Shown here: piece by piece, positions 33,598 to 41,546 of the stretch | Position numbering within the stretch: position 1 is the first letter of the stretch | How the letters are laid out: each line of letters begins with the position of its first letter | Assembly (NCBI GenBank): GCA_002319965.1 | Contig: DCJQ01000013.1 | Location: forward strand, 1-64,000 | DNA from: Megasphaera sp. UBA1696 | Lineage (GTDB): Bacteria > Bacillota > Negativicutes > Veillonellales > Megasphaeraceae | Reading direction: 5' to 3' | Length of the DNA stretch: 64,000 nt | The notes under the pieces: generated by a model | The model's database searches: none | What the model was told of the DNA's origin: nothing | Seen by the model: the letters and a program-made list of their open reading frames with translations, nothing else | Program-made: the position numbers and the translations under genes

Positions 33598-34821
33598 GTG
33601 GAAGTAACAAAGACCAGTAAAAAGTTGTATCTTACAGCTATCGTATTATATCTTAACTATCTGATCCTTGGTGTGGCCGCATCCATTCTCGGCCATTATA
33701 AACAAGCTTTGGCCCAGCAATGGGGGTCGGCACAACTTGCCGGCGGCCTGTATGATGCCAGCGGCGTCGTCTGGGTATCGGCTTCTCTCGGCCTTGGCTG
33801 CCTCATCGGCAGTTTCTTTTCCGGTCCCTTATCCGACCGCTTTGGCCGCCGCATCGTTTCTTTTTTTGGCAGCGTTCTCTATGCCGTCTTTTTCTTAGGC
33901 GTCGCCTTTGCTGATAATTTGACCGTTGCTTACATTGCCGGTCTCATCGGCGGTATCGGTAATGCCTGCCTTAACGGCGGTGTCATTCCGGCGGCTATGG
34001 AAATCTTCGTCGGCCGCAGCGCTTTTGCCAGCATCATGACGAAATTGTTCATCGCTATCGGCCAGTTCATCCTGCCGTTCATGATCATGTTTACGGCTTC
34101 GGCTCAGATGCCGCACACGACCTTGTTTTACTTGTTCCCGGTCATCTGCGCTGTCATCGCCGTCTTGACGATGATCATGCCCTTCCCGAAACAGGCCGGT
34201 GTATCGGATAAGGGTGATGAACCGTCCTTCATGGAAAACCTGAAAAATCTGAAATTTACAGCCAGCAGCATCGCTTTGATCATCATGGGCTTTACGACGA
34301 CGGCTACGTTCCAGATTTGGGTAAACTGCAACCAGGAATACGGCAAATGGGTCGGCATGTCCAACCCGTCGGTCATCCAGTCTTATTATTCTATCGGCGT
34401 CATCGTTGCCGTCCTGCTTACGGCTGTTATCGCCGACAAGGTCATCAAGTCCATTCGCTTGGTATTCTGGTACCCCTTGATTGCCTTCATCATGTTCGTC
34501 ATCTTAGCCGTCGTTCAGGATCCGACAATAACGCTTATCGGTGGTTTTGTCATCGGTTTTGCGGCAGCCGGCGGCGTATTGCAGTTGGTTACGGCTACGG
34601 TCAGTGACCTCTTCCCCCAGGTAAAAGGGACGATCATCAGTATCGTCATGATTCTCTCCAGTATCGGTACTTGGGTTGGCGTATCGGCAGCCGGTTCGAT
34701 TGCAACGGCCGGCGGTGCCAATGGCCCGGTTTACGTCGTTATTTTTGACGCAGCCATTACCTTGTTGAGCGTCTTGTTGGCCTTGTTCGTCAACATCTCG
34801 GCTAAAAAAGCGGCTCGCTAG
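33598..34821 (+). CDS. MFS transporter, YdiN/YdiM-like
   Basis: 407 residues with twelve hydrophobic segments. The MFS loop motif GPLSDRFGRRIV (about 79-90) and the late segment VIGFAAAGGVLQLVTATVSDLFP (about 316-338) closely resemble Escherichia coli YdiN, which neighbours ydiB and aroD there. Start codon is GTG at 33598 after AGGAGGAATAGAAC. Import of quinate, shikimate or a related hydroaromatic acid, or export of a product, is inferred from the neighbourhood. Confidence 0.85.
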   Translation: MEVTKTSKKLYLTAIVLYLNYLILGVAASILGHYKQALAQQWGSAQLAGGLYDASGVVWVSASLGLGCLIGSFFSGPLSDRFGRRIVSFFGSVLYAVFFLGVAFADNLTVAYIAGLIGGIGNACLNGGVIPAAMEIFVGRSAFASIMTKLFIAIGQFILPFMIMFTASAQMPHTTLFYLFPVICAVIAVLTMIMPFPKQAGVSDKGDEPSFMENLKNLKFTASSIALIIMGFTTTATFQIWVNCNQEYGKWVGMSNPSVIQSYYSIGVIVAVLLTAVIADKVIKSIRLVFWYPLIAFIMFVILAVVQDPTITLIGGFVIGFAAAGGVLQLVTATVSDLFPQVKGTIISIVMILSSIGTWVGVSAAGSIATAGGANGPVYVVIFDAAITLLSVLLALFVNISAKKAAR

Positions 34822-34829
34822 GATAGATA

Positions 34830-34864
34830 ATCTCTGCCGGAATGAAATCTGGCAGAGATATTTT
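34830..34864 (+). terminator. Terminator-like hairpin between two transporters
   Basis: ATCTCTGCC (34830-34838) pairs with GGCAGAGAT (34851-34859), followed by ATTTTCC. It is a partial terminator separating the operon 28879-34821 from the transporter at 34925. Confidence 0.55.
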
Positions 34865-34882
34865 CCTATCTTTTTATCAAAC

Positions 34883-34900
34883 TATGTGAATAATAGAACT
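34883..34900 (+). promoter_or_regulatory. Shared motif TATGTGAATAATAGAACT
   Basis: This 18-mer matches 16 of 18 positions at 40293-40310 (before the copy B reductase) and about 14 of 18 at 42848-42865 on the minus strand (before the paralogous transporter). It lies 24 bp before the start of the gene at 34925. A shared operator or a conserved leader inherited with the paralogue are both possible. Confidence 0.4.
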
Positions 34901-34924
34901 TAATAAATTTGAGGTGATTGTACA

Positions 34925-36256
34925 ATGAATACCAATCGATTTCCGACGCCCCCGGAAGGCGGGCAGAAACCGACTGGCAAACGCTGGTTTATGTTGTCTT
35001 TGATTTTTGTTCTGACGGCGATTAACTATTTGGACCGGACGAATATGGCCGTAGCGGCGCCGAGCATGAGCGCTGAACTCGGTTTTAGTGCTGCGACGAT
35101 GGGCATGCTGCTGTCAGCCTTCGCTTGGGCATATGCCTTGATGCAGGTACCGGGAGGTTATTTCCTGGAACGAGTCGGCCCGCGCATTACGTATACGATT
35201 TCCCTGTTTTTGTGGTCCTTGTTTACTATGATCATGGGCCTTGGCAACAGCTTTTTATCTTTGTTCGGCATTCGTCTGGCCATCGGGGCCGCAGAATCGC
35301 CGGCTTTTCCGACCAATAGCCGCGTCGTAGCGGCTTGGTTCCCTGATCATGAACGGGCGACGGCGACGTCTATCTATACGGCGGCTGAATTTATTGGCTT
35401 GGCTTTCTTAACGCCGGTTTTGTTTTGGATTTTGGATACCTTCGGCTGGCGAGAAGTCTTCTATATTACCGGTGTCATCGGTATCGGCGTCAGCGCCATT
35501 TGGTATTGGCTCTATCGGGACCCGAAGGACTGCCAAGGCGTCAATCAGGCCGAACTCGACTACATCCGTCAAGGTGGGGGACAGGCGGAAGAGGCCGGTA
35601 CGTCTAAAAAGATTACCATGGCCCAGCTCAAGGAACTGTTCCGCCATCGCCAGCTCATCGGCATTTATATCAGCCAATTTGCCAACACGAGCACGATGTA
35701 TTTCTTTTTGACCTGGTTCCCGACGTACTTGATCATGGCAAAAAATCTTCCTATGTTAAAAGCCGGGATTTATGCCATCATCCCTTATTTCGGCGCCCTC
35801 ATCGGTGTCCTCCTCGGCGGTCGCTGGTCCGATCACATGCTGAAGAAAGGCGCTTCTTTATCGAAGGCCAGAAAGCTGCCCATTGCCTGCGGCTTGATCT
35901 GCTCCATGTCGATCATGGCGGCGAATTACTTTGATTCACTGGACATCATCATTGCTATCATGGCCCTGTCCTTCTTTGGCCAAGGCATGGCCGCCATCAT
36001 TTGGAGTACCGTTGGGGACGTTGCTCCCAAGGAATCGTTGGGCCTGGCCGGTGGTGTATTCAGCTTTGCCGGTAATTTGGCCGGTATCGTAACGCCCATC
36101 GTCATCGGATTCATCGTCCAGCTTACCGGTTCTTTTGTCGGTGCCATGGTCTTTATCAGTGCCGTCGCCGCTGTCGGTGTCTTATCGCTCATCTTCATCG
36201 TCGGCGATATTCACCGCTTGGAAACCAAGGAAACTTCATCTTCAACCTTACCTTAA
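34925..36256 (+). CDS. MFS transporter, anion:cation symporter (ACS) family (copy 1)
   Basis: 443 residues, twelve predicted helices. RWFMLSLIFVLTAINYLDRTNMA at about 20-42 and FPTNSRVVAAWFPDHERATATS at about 121-142 are typical of the hexuronate/sugar-acid/4-hydroxybenzoate ACS branch. Nearly the whole protein parallels the transporter encoded at 41547-42827, so the two are recent paralogues at opposite ends of the cluster. A carboxylated hydroaromatic such as quinate or shikimate is the likely substrate. Confidence 0.9.
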   Translation: MNTNRFPTPPEGGQKPTGKRWFMLSLIFVLTAINYLDRTNMAVAAPSMSAELGFSAATMGMLLSAFAWAYALMQVPGGYFLERVGPRITYTISLFLWSLFTMIMGLGNSFLSLFGIRLAIGAAESPAFPTNSRVVAAWFPDHERATATSIYTAAEFIGLAFLTPVLFWILDTFGWREVFYITGVIGIGVSAIWYWLYRDPKDCQGVNQAELDYIRQGGGQAEEAGTSKKITMAQLKELFRHRQLIGIYISQFANTSTMYFFLTWFPTYLIMAKNLPMLKAGIYAIIPYFGALIGVLLGGRWSDHMLKKGASLSKARKLPIACGLICSMSIMAANYFDSLDIIIAIMALSFFGQGMAAIIWSTVGDVAPKESLGLAGGVFSFAGNLAGIVTPIVIGFIVQLTGSFVGAMVFISAVAAVGVLSLIFIVGDIHRLETKETSSSTLP

Positions 36257-36275
36257 AAACATCGTGGTAAACGAA

Positions 36276-36319
36276 AACGAGCCCGTCACGACAATTTTGT
36301 CATGGCAGGCTCGTTATTT
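36276..36319. terminator. Bidirectional terminator between converging operons
   Basis: AACGAGCC (36276-36283) pairs with GGCTCGTT (36308-36315), with an inner GACAA/TTGTC helix. T-rich ends occur on both strands. It separates the plus-strand transporter from minus-strand aroD. Confidence 0.8.
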
Positions 36320-36333
36320 TATGTCTTATTCTA

Positions 36334-37080
36334 TTAGTGAAGGGCTCGCAGGATTTGCTGCAGTGTCGTAACTTCGAGCTGGCCCGGAGCCGATGCTTTT
36401 TTGGCAGAACCAAAAGTCAGGGCCGAACCGAAAATTTCGCCGCTGATACGGCTGATGGCACCGAGTTTTCCCATGGACATGGTGATGATCGGTTCATCCG
36501 GATACTGGGATTTTACGGCTTCTGTCGCTGACAGCAAGGTCAGGACGTCTTTGGCAGACGTCGGCATGCAGGCCAATTTTGCGACATCAGCGCCGAGTTT
36601 TTTCATACCCGTCAAACGACCGGTGATGTCATCGAAAGACGGCGTCTTGTCGAAATCATGGTTGCTCATGATGACGGTGACGTTGTGGGCTTTGGCAGCT
36701 ACCAAGGTCTTTTCGATGCTTTCGCGGCTGCGGAAGTATTCGACGTCAACGGCGTCGACTTTACCGCTTTCGATGGCGTAGTTGATGAGGTCGAAGTAGT
36801 AGGTTTCCGGAACGGCTGTTTCACCGCCTTCTTCCTTTGTACGGAAGGTGAACAGAATGGCTCCGTTGGGAAGTTCCCGGCGAACTGTGTCCAGGGCTTC
36901 GCCGACGGCTTCGAGGGACGTGACGTCCTTTAAGAAGTCGATACGGAGTTCGACGACATCGTAAATTTTATCTTGGAGATAACGGCACTCCTGAACGAGT
37001 TCATCGACAGAATGACCGACGATGGGGACGCAGATTTTAGGCATCCCGTTGTCGAGAGTGACGTTGCCAATTTTAACCAT
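36334..37080 (-). CDS. aroD: 3-Dehydroquinate dehydratase, type I
   Basis: 248 residues, type I class. Early ELRIDFL (metal-free aldolase-type barrel), FTFRTKEEGG (about 77-86), catalytic His in IMSNHDFDKTP (about 142) and Schiff-base Lys in VAKLACMPTS (about 169). It interconverts 3-dehydroquinate and 3-dehydroshikimate. The aro operon at 20016-27554 lacks this step and no second dehydratase is visible, so this copy probably serves both synthesis and hydroaromatic use. It has its own promoter at 37112-37140 and AGGAGG before the ATG. Confidence 0.95.
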   Translation of the reverse strand: MVKIGNVTLDNGMPKICVPIVGHSVDELVQECRYLQDKIYDVVELRIDFLKDVTSLEAVGEALDTVRRELPNGAILFTFRTKEEGGETAVPETYYFDLINYAIESGKVDAVDVEYFRSRESIEKTLVAAKAHNVTVIMSNHDFDKTPSFDDITGRLTGMKKLGADVAKLACMPTSAKDVLTLLSATEAVKSQYPDEPIITMSMGKLGAISRISGEIFGSALTFGSAKKASAPGQLEVTTLQQILRALH

Positions 37081-37111
37081 ATTTTAAATCCTCCTATGCT
37101 TTCATGACGCT

Positions 37112-37140
37112 ATTATAACGCACGTTGATGATGCAGGCAA
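37112..37140 (-). promoter_or_regulatory. Promoter of aroD
   Basis: Read on the minus strand: TTGCCT (37140-37135), 17-bp spacer, TATAAT (37117-37112), 32 bp before the aroD ATG. It would allow aroD expression independent of the upstream ydiB-like and reductase genes. Confidence 0.75.
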
Positions 37141-37234
37141 TGAGAAAACTTGTCAGGGCCATCGGTTGCTAGGCCCTATCGTCGAGGAGCACAGCCAGGA
37201 GCCTGACAACGTCTCTCAGTTTTTTTAGGACGGT

Positions 37235-38113
37235 TTAGAAAAGAACGTCTTTAATGAAGTCTACGGGCATTTCTTTCCCCGTCCAAAGTTTGAAGGCAGC
37301 GGCGCCCTGATAGAGCATCATGCCCAAGCCATTGAAGTTTTTGCAGCCCACTTCATCGCACCATCTCATCAACTTCGTCTGACGCGGAGCATAGACCGTA
37401 TCCATGACGACCAAATCCGGGCGGAGATAGGATTTATCCGGAAGGGCGACGACGTCTTCAAGGGGCTTCATGCCGCACGAAGAACTGTCGATGAGGATGT
37501 CGGCGCTGTCTAATTCTTCTTTTAATTTTGCGTGGTCTTCAAGGCGGTAAATATTGACGACGCAGTCCGTCCGTTCGCGGAGCTTCTTGACCGTTTCTTC
37601 GCCGTGGGCAAAGAATTCATCGTCGCGGTTGAAAATCGTCAGTTCCCGTACGCCGTCGAGGGCTGCCTGGACCTGGATGGCCGTTGCGGCACCACCGGCG
37701 CCGATGACGACCATTTTTTTGCCGACGTATTCAACGCCTTCGTCTTTGAGGGCCTGCATGGCGCCGACGCCGTCGGTAATGGTGCCGGTCAGAACCCCGT
37801 TATCGTTGACGACGGTGTTGCAGGCGCCAATGATCTGCGAGGCCGGCGACAATTTGTCGAGGTACTGCGTAATCGGCCCCTTGTTGGGCATGGAAACGTT
37901 CCAGCCGCGGACTTTCATAGCGCGAAGGCCTTTTACCGTGTCTTCCAACGTCGAGTTGTCGACTTCAAAGCAGACATAGACGTAGTCGAGCCCCAATTTT
38001 TTGAAGGCTTCGTTATGCATCGTCGGCGACATGCTGTGGCGGATCGGATAGGCGATGAGGCCGATTAATTCCGTATGACCGGTGACGCGTTCTGTAACTG
38101 CAATTTTACCCAT
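37235..38113 (-). CDS. ydiB: Quinate/shikimate dehydrogenase, YdiB-like (copy 3)
   Basis: 292 residues. RHSMSPTMHNE (about 25-35), Lys78 in VSMPNK, Asp114 in TITDGVG, Rossmann loop VIGAGGAATAI and the YdiB cofactor loop FNRDDEFFAHGEE (about 161-173). C-terminal GLGMMLYQGAAAFKLWTGKEMP is close to YdiB. It should use NAD with quinate/shikimate. Lies between the copy B reductase and aroD on the minus strand; AGGAGG precedes its ATG. Confidence 0.93.
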   Translation of the reverse strand: MGKIAVTERVTGHTELIGLIAYPIRHSMSPTMHNEAFKKLGLDYVYVCFEVDNSTLEDTVKGLRAMKVRGWNVSMPNKGPITQYLDKLSPASQIIGACNTVVNDNGVLTGTITDGVGAMQALKDEGVEYVGKKMVVIGAGGAATAIQVQAALDGVRELTIFNRDDEFFAHGEETVKKLRERTDCVVNIYRLEDHAKLKEELDSADILIDSSSCGMKPLEDVVALPDKSYLRPDLVVMDTVYAPRQTKLMRWCDEVGCKNFNGLGMMLYQGAAAFKLWTGKEMPVDFIKDVLF

Positions 38114-38249
38114 GATAGAATCCTCCTGTTGAGAATAAAGGAATATCGTATTTTAATATTTGAACCGTGTTTCCATGAAGGGATACACAAAGATAGGAAA
38201 GCAGGACACCGCCGCTTGAAACAGCAGCAGTATCCTGTTTTTTGCTTAC

Positions 38250-40256
38250 CTAGTCATCGAAACCGCCAATCATGTCAATCGTAGCGACGATGTCGCGGCC
38301 TACTTCTGTGCCGTGGATAATCTGACCCGTCTTGCGGCTGTTGCCAAAGTTGCAGAAGGGGATTCCCTGTTCTTTGGCATAGGCTTCAAAGGGATTATCC
38401 GACGGGATATCGGGAACAAGGCCCATGCAAATGAAACCGTAGTCGAAGGGATACTCGGCAGATTCACCGTTGTGGGAGGCAATGAATTTGTCCGGGCAGA
38501 CCTTTTCTAAGGCTGTGCTGAGATGCATGTCGACGGGATGCTTTTCTAAGAGCTCTTTGAATGTCGCTTTAGAAACGATATCGGCATCTTTCCCAAAGGA
38601 CGGCATCATTTCAATCATGGTGACGTCGGCTTTTCGCAACGTGAAGAATTCCATGACGTCCAAACCGACGGCACCACAGCCGATGACGACGACTTTTTTC
38701 CCTTCGGCATTTGCTTCGTAGTAAGGAATGTTGTCCATGAATCCGTAGATGGAGCGAATGTGGGAACCTTCGGCATCGGTCAGTTCACGGAGACCTTCGA
38801 TAGGCGGAAGCATGGGACGGGAGCCGGTTGCGGCATAGAGAATGTCCGGCTTTAATTCAGCCAAGAGTTCCTTCGTTGCCGTCGTGTTCAGGCGAATCGT
38901 CAGGTTCGGCAGCTTGGCAGCCCGGCGTTCGAGATAAGCCGGGAAGTCTTCGATGCGCTTCTTTTCCGGCAGCAAGGCAATCTTGCGGGTCAGGCCGCCC
39001 AGTTTGTCTTCTCTTTCGAGGAGGGTGACTCGACAGCCGACTTCAGCTGCCGAGCAGGCTGCTTCTAAGCCCGACGTGCCGCCGCCGATGACGACGACAT
39101 GGATGTCGCGGGTGACCTTCTGCTTCTTATATTGGTCGCCGCCGATGACGTCGGGATTGACGGTGCAGCGAATGGGCTGCGATTTGAAAATGCGGTGATC
39201 GGCACAACCGATGTTGCAGGAGATGCACTGACGGATGCAGTCCGTACGACCAAACTGTGCTTTGCGGGCCCAATCGGGATCGGCAATAAGGCCGCGTCCG
39301 ATGGCGATGAAGTCGGTCTTGCCTTCGGCGATGACCTGGTCGGCAATTTGCGGATTGCGGATGTTGCCGGATGCGATGACCGGTTTGTTGAATTTCTTCT
39401 TGACGGCTTCGGCCAGGTAGACGCGCCATGCGTCGGGCATGTCGCATTTGTCGATCTGGTACTGGATGGAGTCGTTGACGGCAGCCGATACGTTGATGAT
39501 ATCGACTTCCGGTTCGATGTATTCGAGGAGTTTCAACGAATCTTCCAAGGTGTTGCCGCCTTCAATGAATTCATCTGCCGACAGGCGGAATACGATGGGA
39601 ACCCAAGGGCCGACGGCTTTGCGGACGGCTTCGACGACGAGGCGGGCAAAGCGGGCACGGTTTTCATAAGATCCACCGAATTCATCGGTACGTTTATTAT
39701 ACAGGGGAGATAAGAACTGGTCCAGCAGATACGAATGGCCGCCGTGGACTTCTACCACGTCGAAGCCGGCCTGGATGGCATGCTGAGCGGCGATGGCATA
39801 CTTCTGGACGATGTTGAGAATTTCACATTTATCGAGAGGGCGCGGTGCCGGATTGCCTTCTTTGGAAGGTACGGATGAAGCCGATACGGCTTGGAGGCCG
39901 TCGAGTCGTTCCGGGTAAGCCGAAGCACCGGCGTGGTTGAGCTGAATCGATGCCAGGGCACCGTATTTGTGAATCCGTTCGGTCAGTTCGTAGAGACCGG
40001 GGATGAACTGCTTCTTGTCGATACGCAGCTGCTTCGTTCCGTTTGTCGCTAAGGGATAGTCGATACAGGCGTTTTCAACGGTAATCAAGGCTGTGCCGCC
40101 ACGGGCGCGAAGACCGTAATAATTCTTCATTTCTTCGGATACTTCACCGGTGAAGGTGGCGAGGTTAGATCCCATAGGGGGCATGATGACGCGGTTGCGG
40201 AAGGTGGTCCGCTTGACCGTAAAGGGTTCGAAAATATGTGGATACTGCTGGCTCAT
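38250..40256 (-). CDS. NADH:flavin oxidoreductase / ene-reductase, 2,4-dienoyl-CoA-reductase type (copy B)
   Basis: 668 residues with the same three-part build as copy A. The FMN barrel has SIQLNHAGASAYP and VEVHGGHSYLLDQFLSPLYNKRTDEFGGS. Cysteines lie in CISCNIGCADH and IRCTVNP (about 334-355). FAD motif VVIGGGTSGLEAACSAAE and NAD motif VVVIGCGAVGLDVME follow. It is clearly a paralogue of copy A but well diverged, so the two probably reduce different intermediates or work in different conditions. AAGGAGGATG precedes the ATG. A promoter lies at 40330-40358. Confidence 0.9.
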   Translation of the reverse strand: MSQQYPHIFEPFTVKRTTFRNRVIMPPMGSNLATFTGEVSEEMKNYYGLRARGGTALITVENACIDYPLATNGTKQLRIDKKQFIPGLYELTERIHKYGALASIQLNHAGASAYPERLDGLQAVSASSVPSKEGNPAPRPLDKCEILNIVQKYAIAAQHAIQAGFDVVEVHGGHSYLLDQFLSPLYNKRTDEFGGSYENRARFARLVVEAVRKAVGPWVPIVFRLSADEFIEGGNTLEDSLKLLEYIEPEVDIINVSAAVNDSIQYQIDKCDMPDAWRVYLAEAVKKKFNKPVIASGNIRNPQIADQVIAEGKTDFIAIGRGLIADPDWARKAQFGRTDCIRQCISCNIGCADHRIFKSQPIRCTVNPDVIGGDQYKKQKVTRDIHVVVIGGGTSGLEAACSAAEVGCRVTLLEREDKLGGLTRKIALLPEKKRIEDFPAYLERRAAKLPNLTIRLNTTATKELLAELKPDILYAATGSRPMLPPIEGLRELTDAEGSHIRSIYGFMDNIPYYEANAEGKKVVVIGCGAVGLDVMEFFTLRKADVTMIEMMPSFGKDADIVSKATFKELLEKHPVDMHLSTALEKVCPDKFIASHNGESAEYPFDYGFICMGLVPDIPSDNPFEAYAKEQGIPFCNFGNSRKTGQIIHGTEVGRDIVATIDMIGGFDD

Positions 40257-40322
40257 AAAGAGACATCCTCCTTCTATATAGCACTAAAGGTATATGTGAA
40301 TTGTAGAACTATATTTTTGATC

Positions 40323-40417
40323 TGCCCTTATTATACGGACGAAATACTGATAACACAATTTCTTAAAATAGGCCAAAACAGTTCAAAAAAACTATTAAAA
40401 ATGATATAATAAGGGCA
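40323..40417. repeat. Inverted 13-bp repeat containing both divergent -10 boxes
   Basis: TGCCCTTATTATA (40323-40335) is the exact complement of TATAATAAGGGCA (40405-40417). Each contains TATAAT and the first transcribed bases of the divergent transcripts toward the reductase (minus) and the lysR gene (plus). Confidence 0.7.
40330..40358 (-). promoter_or_regulatory. Promoter of ene-reductase B operon
   Basis: On the minus strand TTGTGT (40358-40353), 17-bp spacer, TATAAT (40335-40330), about 70 bp before the ATG at 40256. Confidence 0.65.
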
Positions 40418-40651
40418 ATCGATACTGAGAAATTGTCGATAAAACAAAGACGAATTCATTTTACAATACGAAGTAAGTTTGGAAGAATCAGCAGTTTCGG
40501 CCATACGGCCTTGACTTGTCCGGCGATTTTGGGGTTTTCGTAAGATTGGTTTTATTGATAGAAAATGGGATTGAAATATTAATAGATAAGCTATTGATAT
40601 ATAAGGGTTTATCACAAAGATTGATTAAACGGCATATAGAAGGAGTCTATT

Positions 40652-41545
40652 ATGAACTTAAAGCAACTTCAATATTTTACAAAATTGGCGGAGACGGAAC
40701 ATTACCGAAAGGCTGCGGAAGCCCTGTATATTACGGAACCGAGCCTTAACCGAGCCGTTCGGGAAATGGAAAAAGAGCTGGGGATCCAGCTCTTTGAAAA
40801 ACGGGGACGAAATATTTATTTGAATAAGTACGGTCATCTTTTTTTGCCCTATGTGAAACGGTCTCTACAGGAATTGGAACGCGGCGTTGACTTGATGAAA
40901 GCCTACACGCGTCCGGATCAGGGGAAAATTACCTTGGGATTTATTTATACTATGGGCTATACGCTGGTGCCGGAAATGATTACTCAATTTCAGGCTATTG
41001 ACGGCAATGGCGGCATTACCTTTGACTTCCATCAAGGGACGACGGCGGCCCTGATTAAAGAATTGAAAGAGGAAAAAATCGATGCAGCCCTTTGTTCTTC
41101 CGTTGAAAATGAGCCGGACGTCCTCTTTTATCCCGTGGCCGAAGAAGAACTGGTCGTTGCCGTACCCAAGGGTCATCCACTGAGTAACCGAGGTTCCGTA
41201 TCGCTAAAGGAACTTGAACCGTATCCCCTCATCGCCTTCGATAAGAGCAGCGGTTTAAATGAGATGATCAATAAACTCCTCGACCAGGCTCAGGTCCATT
41301 TAAAGACTGCCTGCCACGTAGAAGAAGACAACGCCATGGCCGGCTTTGTAGCGGCCGGCTATGGCGTTGCCATTTTACCTGATTTCTATACCCTTCAATA
41401 TTACAATCTCGATCGGATTCCGATTGCCGATTCGTTTGAACGACGCTATCTCTTTTTGGCCCTCCTGCGCCAATCCCAGGTATTGCCCGTCGTAGAACGG
41501 TTCCGGAATTTTCTCTTGTCTCGTTGGCAGCGGGGCGCTATCTGA
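40652..41545 (+). CDS. LysR-family regulator, second in the cluster
   Basis: 297 residues. MNLKQLQYFTKLAETEHYRKAAEALYITEPSLNRAVREMEKELG forms the N-terminal HTH (1-44). The effector domain has ITLGFIYTMG, a LysR hinge-like segment, and the C-terminal AGYGVAILPDF. It diverges from reductase B and converges on the transporter at 41547, with its stop next to that gene's stop. It probably controls the minus-strand half of the cluster. The plus-strand TATAAT at 40405 would give a long leader of about 240 nt. Confidence 0.92.
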   Translation: MNLKQLQYFTKLAETEHYRKAAEALYITEPSLNRAVREMEKELGIQLFEKRGRNIYLNKYGHLFLPYVKRSLQELERGVDLMKAYTRPDQGKITLGFIYTMGYTLVPEMITQFQAIDGNGGITFDFHQGTTAALIKELKEEKIDAALCSSVENEPDVLFYPVAEEELVVAVPKGHPLSNRGSVSLKELEPYPLIAFDKSSGLNEMINKLLDQAQVHLKTACHVEEDNAMAGFVAAGYGVAILPDFYTLQYYNLDRIPIADSFERRYLFLALLRQSQVLPVVERFRNFLLSRWQRGAI

Positions 41546-41546
41546 G

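Larger units (their letters stand above)
40257..40651. other. Divergent regulatory region between reductase B and lysR
   Basis: This 395-bp region has a minus-strand promoter at 40330-40358, a plus-strand TATAAT at 40405-40410 and the shared 18-bp motif at 40293. The 13-bp sequence TATAATAAGGGCA appears in both directions. No gene is supported. Confidence 0.6.
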
